Source: Saprospiraceae bacterium (lineage in GTDB: Bacteria > Bacteroidota > Bacteroidia > Chitinophagales > Saprospiraceae). From it: 64,000 bases of DNA. Positions 27,286 to 34,540 of the stretch are shown in pieces. A program made the translations under genes and the position numbers. Location: NCBI GenBank assembly GCA_026129545.1, contig JAHCHX010000001.1, forward strand, positions 1,487,501 through 1,551,500. Reading direction: 5' to 3'. Below the pieces are notes generated by a model. The model was not told the DNA's origin and searched no databases. It saw only the letters and a list, made by a program, of their open reading frames with translations. Position 1 is the first letter of the stretch; each line of letters starts with the position of its first letter.

Positions 27286-27774
27286 ATGACCATCAGAATC
27301 GTATCCGCCATCATCGCAATCACCCTTGCGTTTGCGTCGTGCAAAAACGACTCCCCCAAACAAGAGACAACACCTCCGGCTGATGCCGCCGCTACAGGCA
27401 ATGCTATCGCTACCGAAGACGCCGCACAAATTGCACTTCCAGAGAGCAACATGCCCACCTTGTCCGCTCCCGGCTCGGCAGTTGCGACGCAACAACCCGC
27501 ACCCGCCGCTACTGGCGGCAGCGGTGCCGCGCCAAAGACAAACCCGCCACACGGCCAACCGGGCCATGTGTGCGGAGTGCCTGTTGGGTCTCCGTTGGAC
27601 GGCTCGGCCGCTGCCAAACCAGCAGCTACCCCCCAGCCCGCGTCCGCGCCCCCCCCTGCTCCCACACCGCAACCCGCCGCGAACGTGACCGTCGAGCCGG
27701 GCACCAACCCGCCTCACGGCCAACCGGGTCATGTGTGTGGCACCCCCGTCGGAGCGCCTTTGCCCAAGCAGTAA
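27286..27774 (+). CDS. Lipoprotein with two NPPHGQPGHVCG repeats
   Basis: A 162-residue lipoprotein with lipobox AFASC (C19 or so). A low-complexity region rich in Ala, Pro and Thr is interrupted by two near-identical motifs, NPPHGQPGHVCGVPVGSPL (residue 86) and NPPHGQPGHVCGTPVGAPL (residue 141), the second at the C-terminus. I recall this HGQPGHxC element in hypothetical Bacteroidota proteins; its function is unknown. The conserved His and Cys would suit metal or haem binding, but this is a guess. Start ATG 27286. A perfect terminator hairpin follows 20 bp behind the stop. Confidence 0.85.
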   Translation: MTIRIVSAIIAITLAFASCKNDSPKQETTPPADAAATGNAIATEDAAQIALPESNMPTLSAPGSAVATQQPAPAATGGSGAAPKTNPPHGQPGHVCGVPVGSPLDGSAAAKPAATPQPASAPPPAPTPQPAANVTVEPGTNPPHGQPGHVCGTPVGAPLPKQ

Positions 27775-27793
27775 AAGAACGTTGTGCCCACAC

Positions 27794-27836
27794 GGCTCGT
27801 GCTCCCAACCATCGGTTGGGAGCACGAGCCTTTTCC
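27794..27836. terminator. Bidirectional intrinsic terminator
   Basis: A perfect 17-bp stem (27794-27810 with 27814-27830) and a 3-base loop, followed by TTTTCC. It separates the convergent repeat lipoprotein gene and the OmdA/YdeI-like gene. Confidence 0.85.
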
Positions 27837-27838
27837 AC

Positions 27839-28357
27839 TTAACGCCCTTTCATGTCTTCGTTCAATTGCCGATAATTGATTTTCCCACCGTTGCTTTTTA
27901 AGTGCGCCACAATGATGAGCGCCCGCTCAATGCGCTTTTCCGAGGCTTTCACTTGGCCAACGATGTAGAGGAGGGTGCGTATTTTGCCGGGAGTGAGCGC
28001 ATGAAACAAGCGGCTGCCCTCCTCATCCTGCGCCAGCACCTCCGCCAATTCCTCGGGCATGGGCAAACCATACTCACTCTCGTCTTTGCGAAGGCTGACG
28101 CGTACCATCGAACCGGGTTGCAGCCCCAATTTATCGCGGGTCTTTTTGTTGACCATTATCAAAAAAGAACCATCTCCCTTAGGCAGCAACGCGCACTGAT
28201 ACTCCATTTTTTCATTCAACACGCACACGACACGGCGGGCATCCCCCTGAATGAGTGCACCTGCCACCGCATCGGGCACGACAAAATGAAAGCCCCACAG
28301 GTTGTTGCCAGAGGCTTCCAAAACAGATTGAAATTGATAGGTCTCGTCAGTATTCAT
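27839..28357 (-). CDS. DUF1905/YdeI (OmdA-like) domain protein
   Basis: A 172-residue protein. An N-terminal DUF1905-type beta domain (about 8-100; FQSVLEASGNNLWGFHFVVPD, then KMEYQCALLPKGDGSFLIMVNKK) precedes a C-terminal OmdA/YdeI-like helical domain (LTPGKIRTLLYIVGQVKASEKRIERAL). Members are often annotated as bacteriocin-protection or YdeI proteins, a label that rests on little experimental evidence. It lies 45 bp behind the LanB-like gene on the same strand and is probably in the same transcript. The association with a RiPP-type enzyme is interesting but may be chance. Confidence 0.85.
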   Translation of the reverse strand: MNTDETYQFQSVLEASGNNLWGFHFVVPDAVAGALIQGDARRVVCVLNEKMEYQCALLPKGDGSFLIMVNKKTRDKLGLQPGSMVRVSLRKDESEYGLPMPEELAEVLAQDEEGSRLFHALTPGKIRTLLYIVGQVKASEKRIERALIIVAHLKSNGGKINYRQLNEDMKGR

Positions 28358-28402
28358 AAGTGCAATGTGGTAATCCGTGAACGTGGAGGTTCGGGGCGAT
28401 TT

Positions 28403-30775
28403 TTACTGAAATTCAACCACAAATTCGGCGGCACGCAACCCATCTTGCTCCACCACGCATTGCTCAGGCGTGGGCAACATTTCGGTCACGAGCAAAGGCC
28501 CGCGTTGTTGGCGCAGCATTTTTGCAAACAGCTGCATGGACAAGGGACTATTCACATCAAAGTATTGAGGTTTCCCATGTGAAAATCGGGCAAAGAATCT
28601 TTGAGGCACTTCTATGTCTGGCAGTTCTTTCCGAACCAGCCGAAAAAAACGCGACTCGCGCTGCTCAAAACGCCACCGTTCCAATAGCACGTCTTCTATG
28701 TTCCACATTTTTCGCGCTACAAACAAAGAGCCATGCGCCACCCGCTCCGCAACGCGCCAACCTGCCCCACCTTCCGCCCAACGACGATGAGCCAGCAACC
28801 GTTCCAACGATATTTGCGGCATCCCCAAGTGCCACAGCACCTGCATGGCGGGCGGGCGGGTTTTTGGTGCCTCAAGGCCGAGGTCAGAGAAAACAATGGG
28901 CTTATTGGATTCACGGTCAATCAATTGCAGGCAACCTGCCTTCCATCGTACCTCCAAACTGCCAAGCAACACCATCCGACCATCGCGCATCGGATTTGTT
29001 CGCCCATCGGGAACAGCAAGAGCATCGTGAAACAAAGCCGGTTGAAAATTGGCGTTCGACCACCCCTGCCACGGGAAGGCCACCGTCAGCACCTCTTCAT
29101 CGAAGCCCGTCCCTTGGGGCCCATCCACGTTCCAATGCTGCAACTGCGATGTGGCCTCCGCCGGGAAAAGATGCAACCAGCGAGCGAACATTTTGCCCCC
29201 CCCCGCAAAAAGCGCGTTCACGACAGCGGAATAACCACCCGATTCGTTGCGAAAGACTTGCAAAAGCGCCCCCATCTTTCCCACAAAATCCTGAGCGCAC
29301 CGCCCCGCTCTATTTTCCGAAGTCGCTGTGTTAGACGCAAAAAAACGTTCGCAAAAATCAAGGAACCCTAGATGCTGCCCATCTGCCATATTGCGCTGGG
29401 CAAATGCGACAAGTCTCGCACGGAAGGGCGGCATCGCTGATGCCTTGTTTGCTTGCCAGCAGGTTGCCAAGTCTTTTGCGAATGTTTCCATCGTTTCCAA
29501 GGGGACGTTGGATTCCACCGATTGAGTCACATCTTCGAAGAAAATTTGCTCGGGTGGGATGGCTGGCAACGAGCCGCCGTGTTTTTCAAAAAAAGCGCTC
29601 GCCATCTCAAGTGTCTCATGCTGCATGACCCGCGCATCCTCCAGCGGCTGGTGAGGCAGGGTGCGGGCCGCCACGCGCATCCACTGCAAAAACGCCGCGG
29701 CATCCACGAGCAAAGGCGTGTGGGCGGGCAAAAAACCGAGAAAGTTGTAGAGGGCGCCACACCATGCGGGTGACAAACCTTTTTCGGGCAACTCCCACTC
29801 CAAGAGCCCATAATCTATCAGGTCAAAAACCCTTGCTGCCACCTGAGCACGCGCGGCATCCACCTTTTCCTCCAATCGTGAGAGAATAATCGAGTAAAGC
29901 ATTTTTCCGCCCTGTTCCAAAAGCCATTCCACGATAAGGCCTGCTATCGGGTCGCCTTCCAACTTTTGAAAAGACTCCTGTTCGCCATCAAAATAAAGCC
30001 AAGTCCAGCGAGGGTTCGTGTTCGCTCGAACGATGCTTGGATTCAGTGTAAGTTGGAGCGCCTCATAAAAAGCCGGTTCGCGCAGCAACATCTCGTAGAG
30101 CGCCGGCAGCATCGCAACATTGGGCGTGGCCTGTGATTTGCCAAAAGTCACTGCGGCTTGCGAGCCGTGTTGCCAAAGCGCCACCGTCGTGAATCGGCTC
30201 AAGGGCGAGGTTTTGACCACGGCGCGGGTTAAATATTGATAGAGCGAAAGCGCCGTCTGTCGGGACTTTTTATTCAAGCGGTCGAGCGAGCATTGCGAAA
30301 ACTCTGGCAAACAGTGGAGCAAATCATGGCTGGCAAAAAGCAAGGCACGGCGCAGGTTTTCGTCGTTGGCTGCCTTCTGCATCAAGCGATAATTGTCCTT
30401 CACGACCTGTTCGTATCGCTGGTCGAAAGTGTCAAGCGCCTTCGTTTTTTCTTCCCAACGAAGCAGATTTTCAAGGAGTTGAGCGATGGCTGGCTCGTGC
30501 TGGTTTTCGAGAAGCAGTTGAAAAAAGGCCGCGCTTGGCATTTTCTTTTTTGCAAAAAAATCACGTCGCGCATTGTAAATGGCCGTGCGCAAGGGAGAAG
30601 CACCAAGCGCGACAAGGGCTGCGTCGAAACACTCCCGCACGCGCTCGGCCACCTGATCTTCCGCCGCCTCTTCTGATGGCCATTCGGCAGAAATTGTTTC
30701 GAGCCATCGCAAAGGCAACCCTGCGACCCGGATAAGCACCAATGGGGAAAGCGAAATGGAATGATGGCTGGTCAT
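28403..30775 (-). CDS. LanB-type lantibiotic dehydratase, glutamylation domain only (small LanB)
   Basis: A 790-residue protein of the lantibiotic dehydratase N-terminal family (PF04738). The signature YLTRAVVKTSPLSRFTTVALW is at residues 181-201. The C-terminus reads QRGPLLVTEMLPTPEQC, then LRAAEFVVEFQ, which is the normal end of the glutamylation domain. The roughly 300-residue elimination domain (SpaB_C type) of full LanB enzymes is absent. The protein is therefore either half of a split dehydratase or a PEARL-type ligase that uses aminoacyl-tRNA to extend a peptide. No cyclase, exporter or convincing precursor peptide lies nearby. Start ATG 30775; it is divergent from the beta-barrel gene with only about 70 bp between starts. 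Confidence 0.85.
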   Translation of the reverse strand: MTSHHSISLSPLVLIRVAGLPLRWLETISAEWPSEEAAEDQVAERVRECFDAALVALGASPLRTAIYNARRDFFAKKKMPSAAFFQLLLENQHEPAIAQLLENLLRWEEKTKALDTFDQRYEQVVKDNYRLMQKAANDENLRRALLFASHDLLHCLPEFSQCSLDRLNKKSRQTALSLYQYLTRAVVKTSPLSRFTTVALWQHGSQAAVTFGKSQATPNVAMLPALYEMLLREPAFYEALQLTLNPSIVRANTNPRWTWLYFDGEQESFQKLEGDPIAGLIVEWLLEQGGKMLYSIILSRLEEKVDAARAQVAARVFDLIDYGLLEWELPEKGLSPAWCGALYNFLGFLPAHTPLLVDAAAFLQWMRVAARTLPHQPLEDARVMQHETLEMASAFFEKHGGSLPAIPPEQIFFEDVTQSVESNVPLETMETFAKDLATCWQANKASAMPPFRARLVAFAQRNMADGQHLGFLDFCERFFASNTATSENRAGRCAQDFVGKMGALLQVFRNESGGYSAVVNALFAGGGKMFARWLHLFPAEATSQLQHWNVDGPQGTGFDEEVLTVAFPWQGWSNANFQPALFHDALAVPDGRTNPMRDGRMVLLGSLEVRWKAGCLQLIDRESNKPIVFSDLGLEAPKTRPPAMQVLWHLGMPQISLERLLAHRRWAEGGAGWRVAERVAHGSLFVARKMWNIEDVLLERWRFEQRESRFFRLVRKELPDIEVPQRFFARFSHGKPQYFDVNSPLSMQLFAKMLRQQRGPLLVTEMLPTPEQCVVEQDGLRAAEFVVEFQ

Positions 30776-30846
30776 TGAGATGGGTCTTTTCGGTTGTTCA
30801 AGGTCATCATCATCAGCCGCGCAATTTCAACACTTCCCCCGATTTT

Positions 30847-31488
30847 ATGGAAAAAATCTCATTGCTAACGGCACTTATCGTCTTGGCTTTTTCATTGAAT
30901 GCCCAACAGGAAAACGAATCGTCGTTTTTCTGGGGGATGATGGCAGGATATGAGCACCAATTGCTCGGCATCGAGACATTGCCCAATAGCGAGCCTGACC
31001 GGATGTGGGCAGAGTCGAAGGGGCCGGCACACGGCGCGAGCCTAGGTGCCTTTTGCTCGTGGCGGTTCAGACAAGGTTTGGCCATCCGAACATCCTTGTC
31101 GGTCGCCACTATGCGCAATGGGGTTCATTTCCATCCGCAAGGCTTGCAGCATTTTCGGTTCACCGACGCGGAGTTGCCCTTGCATTTCGTGCTGACCAAC
31201 CCTACAAAAAAAAACGCACCCTTGCATGGCTCGCTGTTGTTGGGTGCTCGGCTGGGATGGAATTTTGCTCGTCAAAATATTGAAAATCTAAGGCTTCTCA
31301 ACGAAAGGGTCGGCTTGGACGTGGGGCTTGGGGTGGAAATAAAATTGAAGAGCTGGCGATTGCAGCCAGAGTTTGTCTATTCGCACTGCGTCAACAATCT
31401 GCACAACGTGACCAACGCAAAGTACGATTGGGTGACCGGCCGGGTGGTGCGCGACCGCTTGTCGCTGCGCGTGTTGGTGTGGAGATAA
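30847..31488 (+). CDS. Outer-membrane beta-barrel protein
   Basis: A 213-residue protein with a signal peptide (ends AFSLNAQ) and about eight predicted beta strands of alternating hydrophobicity, ending in an aromatic-terminated strand (RLSLRVLVWR). The layout resembles the Bacteroidota outer-membrane beta-barrel family (PF13568) and the PorT-like family. Start ATG 30847 is where the signal peptide begins; upstream residues in the same frame, back to 30742, belong to the LanB region and are not coding. The stop is 4 bp from the stop of the DUF3109 gene on the other strand. Confidence 0.82.
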   Translation: MEKISLLTALIVLAFSLNAQQENESSFFWGMMAGYEHQLLGIETLPNSEPDRMWAESKGPAHGASLGAFCSWRFRQGLAIRTSLSVATMRNGVHFHPQGLQHFRFTDAELPLHFVLTNPTKKNAPLHGSLLLGARLGWNFARQNIENLRLLNERVGLDVGLGVEIKLKSWRLQPEFVYSHCVNNLHNVTNAKYDWVTGRVVRDRLSLRVLVWR

Positions 31489-31492
31489 TGAG

Positions 31493-32086
31493 TCAGGTCT
31501 GTTCGGCTTGGGCTGCCATAAACTTCGCGGCGCCGTCCAGCTCGTCATAGAATGCTTGCCCGTATTTGCGTACGATGGCATCCTTCACAAACTGATACAC
31601 CAGCACTTGCTCCTTTTGGCCCAACTCGCAAGCGGCGCTACAAATATGCCACTCGTCGTAGTTGAGCGCCTCGAATCCCGCCACCACGTTCTTTGCAACC
31701 CTCACCGGGTACAGATGGCAAGAAATCGGCTTCTGAAAATCAATGATGCCCGCTTTCCACGCCCGCTCTATTCCACATTGGGCAATGCCCGTCGCGTCAA
31801 GCGTCATGTAAGCGCAAGGGCCATTGTCCACCAAGGAGGTAGCCCACTCTCCCGTCTCCTGCACCCGAACGTATTTGCCTTGCGCCTCAATGGCAGTGAT
31901 GCCTGCCGGGCTTAGAAATGCTTTTATTTTTTCAAAAATAGTCTCCAAGACAGGCAACTCGCTCTCTTCCAACGGCGCTCCATAGTCGCCTTCCCAACAG
32001 CAAGCACCTTTGCAAGCGGTTAGGTTACAGACGAATTGTTGTTCCACCAAGTCGTCAGACACGAGTTTGTCTTGAACAATAATCAT
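31493..32086 (-). CDS. DUF3109 family Cys-rich protein
   Basis: A 197-residue protein with the DUF3109 layout: an N-terminal CNLTACKGACCWEGD cluster, CAYM and CGIERAW further on, then CHLYPVRV and CSAACELG, totalling ten or more cysteines. The pattern suggests a metal- or cluster-binding protein; no experimental function is known to me. Start ATG 32086 overlaps the stop of the regulator gene (ATGA), so translation is probably coupled and both proteins may act together. Confidence 0.88.
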   Translation of the reverse strand: MIIVQDKLVSDDLVEQQFVCNLTACKGACCWEGDYGAPLEESELPVLETIFEKIKAFLSPAGITAIEAQGKYVRVQETGEWATSLVDNGPCAYMTLDATGIAQCGIERAWKAGIIDFQKPISCHLYPVRVAKNVVAGFEALNYDEWHICSAACELGQKEQVLVYQFVKDAIVRKYGQAFYDELDGAAKFMAAQAEQT

Positions 32087-33570
32087 TTGTCGGTCAGTTT
32101 TTTCAACAATTCCTGCATTCGTTTTCGCTCTTCCCGTTTCTGGACGGTGACGGGCGGCGCGGCGCGTTCGGCACAGTCGGCCAAGGCGCAACGCTCGCAA
32201 GTGACGTTCACGGTGACGCGGGAGATGGCAGGGTCGTTCCAGAATCGGATGGTCTGCTTGGCGTGGTCATCTAGCAGCACGCCGATGGTGACGCTCACGT
32301 TGCGGCCCTTTGTCGGATAGCCGGGTTTTGCGACGGCGATGCAGAGGTATTCCTCACCCGTGTCGAGAAAGGCGGCTCGCTGCACGCCGCTCAAAAACCG
32401 CGAGCCTCCCCCCCCTTGTGCCTGCTGCAGTTGCAAATCGCGCAGCAAAGTGACTGAAAGCCAGCGACGGCAATAGTGCTCATTAAGTCCGGAGGCATGA
32501 GGTTGGTGACGGCGATTGAGGTGCAGTTCCTTATCAATGTCAAACATGTCACGGTCGAGGTCGTGAATAAAGCGGAGGAAAAACACCTTGTCGAGGTAAA
32601 AATCGTGGGTAAGCACATTGAATCGTTGGAACAAGACTTCGGGGCTGGCTTGATACTTCGCCATCATGTCGAGAAGCGCCGCGCCGTCCCATTTTTCTTT
32701 CGCAAAAAAATCGCCAATGTCTCGCACGAAAGCGCGGCGGTTGACCAAAATAGCCACCGCGAAGTAAGCCGCCTTGTAGTTGTTCAGGGTTTCCTCAAAA
32801 GAATTGACCCGCAGGAAATTCGACGCGAGGGGGCGTTCTTTGAGGTTGAGCACATTGAAGCCCAATTCCTTGGCCAATTGAAATGCTCGTTGTCGCTCAT
32901 TGAGGCGGCTATTGAGCAGCAAGCGCCTTTTGTGCGGGTTGAACACCGAGCGCAGGCTGTGCAGCTCTGGATATTTCTCCAGCCCGCGCTCGTCTATTTG
33001 ATAGCCAAATTGCTCACGCAGCAGCCCCGCCAACAGCGAGGAAGGCACCCCGCCGTTTTCCGGCAAATTGTATTTCTGAACAAACACGTCGGCAGCCCCT
33101 TCTATCTCCTCGAAATAGTTGCTGCGCAACTCTTGATATGCGCGCAATGCCGCGAAGAAAAAGTTCTCGTCGCGCAGTGAATAGTTGCGGGCAATTTCGA
33201 GCAATGCAGAGATGAAGGCGTTCACCCTGTCGGGCGCACGGGCGATGATTTCGACCACTTGCTGCACCTCTATGCCAAAAAGGTCGAGCGGAAGCTCGTT
33301 GAGAAAATTGCTTTTGAGCAAGTCGCTGAGCGGTGCGTATTGCTTGGTCAACTCCGATGAGGTCAAAAACGCGGGCGTGACACCCAACGCCTTCGCCAAA
33401 CGGCGCTGGTTTTCGGGTTGCGGATATTTTTTCCCCTTCTCGATTTCGTTTAGGTACGAAACCGAGATGCCCGTCTGGCGGCTCAACTCTTCAAAATTCC
33501 AGCCACGTTCCTGCCGGAACTGCCTGATTTTCAGGCCGAAGATGATGCGTTGGTATTGAGTGGTGGCCAT
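32083..33570 (-). CDS. XRE-family regulator with ScfR-type C-terminal domain
   Basis: A 495-residue regulator. An N-terminal HTH_XRE (about residues 8-65: LKIRQFRQERGWNFEELSRQTGISVSYLNEIEKG) precedes an ImmA/IrrE-like middle region. The C-terminal part ends with the Cys motif CERCALADCAERAAPP, typical of short-chain fatty acyl-CoA regulators (PF09856). These regulators switch propionate and glyoxylate metabolism in other bacteria. Start ATG 33570 gives the HTH at its usual distance. It overlaps DUF3109 by 4 bp and is divergent from tpiA. Confidence 0.88.
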   Translation of the reverse strand: MATTQYQRIIFGLKIRQFRQERGWNFEELSRQTGISVSYLNEIEKGKKYPQPENQRRLAKALGVTPAFLTSSELTKQYAPLSDLLKSNFLNELPLDLFGIEVQQVVEIIARAPDRVNAFISALLEIARNYSLRDENFFFAALRAYQELRSNYFEEIEGAADVFVQKYNLPENGGVPSSLLAGLLREQFGYQIDERGLEKYPELHSLRSVFNPHKRRLLLNSRLNERQRAFQLAKELGFNVLNLKERPLASNFLRVNSFEETLNNYKAAYFAVAILVNRRAFVRDIGDFFAKEKWDGAALLDMMAKYQASPEVLFQRFNVLTHDFYLDKVFFLRFIHDLDRDMFDIDKELHLNRRHQPHASGLNEHYCRRWLSVTLLRDLQLQQAQGGGGSRFLSGVQRAAFLDTGEEYLCIAVAKPGYPTKGRNVSVTIGVLLDDHAKQTIRFWNDPAISRVTVNVTCERCALADCAERAAPPVTVQKREERKRMQELLKKLTDK

Positions 33571-33733
33571 TTGCGGAGCAAAAGTAGGAAGTTCGTGGCT
33601 CGTTGCTTCCCGTCCGTTGTTTGTTCTGCGTTTTTTTGAAAAAGGAAGTCTGTGCCTTGTCGTTTTTTCTACTTTTGGCGCAAAAAATTGATTCTCCGAA
33701 ACGAACAACTTTTACCGAACAACGAACGAAAAA

Positions 33734-34489
33734 ATGCGCCAGCAAATCGTAGCCGGAAACTGGAAAATGAACAAGACCCTCGATGAAGGGCTGGAATTGA
33801 CCAAAAACATCCTCGAAAAAGTAGAAAAGCCCAAAGGCTTGGTGGTGGTGGCGCCACCACTCACGCACTTGCGCGACGTGGGCAAAATGCTGAAGGTCAG
33901 AAAGCACTTCCACCTCGCGGCGCAAAATTGTCACCACGAGGAGAAAGGCGCTTTTACTGGCGAGGTGTCGGCGGACATGGTTGCTTCGGCGGGCGCTGAA
34001 TTTGTCATCATCGGTCACTCCGAACGTCGCCAATACTTCAAGGAAAAAAACGACGTGCTGGCACAAAAAGTCAACATTGTGCTGGCGCGGGGGATGCGCC
34101 CCATTTTTTGCTGTGGTGAGCCGCTTCACATCCGGGAGGTGGACACGCACGTCGGCTATGTGGCCAAACAGTTGAAAGCCAGCCTGTTTCACCTCCGCGA
34201 AGAGGATTTCAGGAAAGTGGTCATCGCCTACGAACCCATCTGGGCCATCGGCACGGGTCGCACGGCCACGAGCGAACAGGCGCAAGAGATGCATTATGCG
34301 ATTCGGGTGTTGGTGGCAAAAAAATATGGGAAAGCCATCGCCAACGACACAACCATTCTCTATGGCGGCTCTTGCAACGCGCAAAACGCGCCCGAACTTT
34401 TTGCCCAGCCCGATGTGGACGGCGGACTCATCGGCGGCGCATCGCTGAAAGCAGATGATTTTGCGGCCATCGTGGCGGCGCTCAAATAA
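33734..34489 (+). CDS. tpiA: Triose-phosphate isomerase
   Basis: A 251-residue glycolytic enzyme interconverting dihydroxyacetone phosphate and glyceraldehyde 3-phosphate. Catalytic residues are all present: N9 and K11 (AGNWKMN), H95 (IGHSERR) and E167 (AYEPIWAIGTG); the phosphate-gripping loop follows. Length is normal. A TACTTTTG sequence at 33670-33677 resembles a -7 promoter box. Divergent from the ScfR-type regulator. Confidence 0.98.
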   Translation: MRQQIVAGNWKMNKTLDEGLELTKNILEKVEKPKGLVVVAPPLTHLRDVGKMLKVRKHFHLAAQNCHHEEKGAFTGEVSADMVASAGAEFVIIGHSERRQYFKEKNDVLAQKVNIVLARGMRPIFCCGEPLHIREVDTHVGYVAKQLKASLFHLREEDFRKVVIAYEPIWAIGTGRTATSEQAQEMHYAIRVLVAKKYGKAIANDTTILYGGSCNAQNAPELFAQPDVDGGLIGGASLKADDFAAIVAALK

Positions 34490-34540
34490 CGATGGGCAGG
34501 CTCCGACTTGATGCCGGGCGCGTTGCACGCACCCGCAGAC

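Noticed and set aside
33491..34528. A 345-codon frame antisense to tpiA
   Set aside because: tpiA has all catalytic residues on the plus strand; the antisense product has no recognisable motif.
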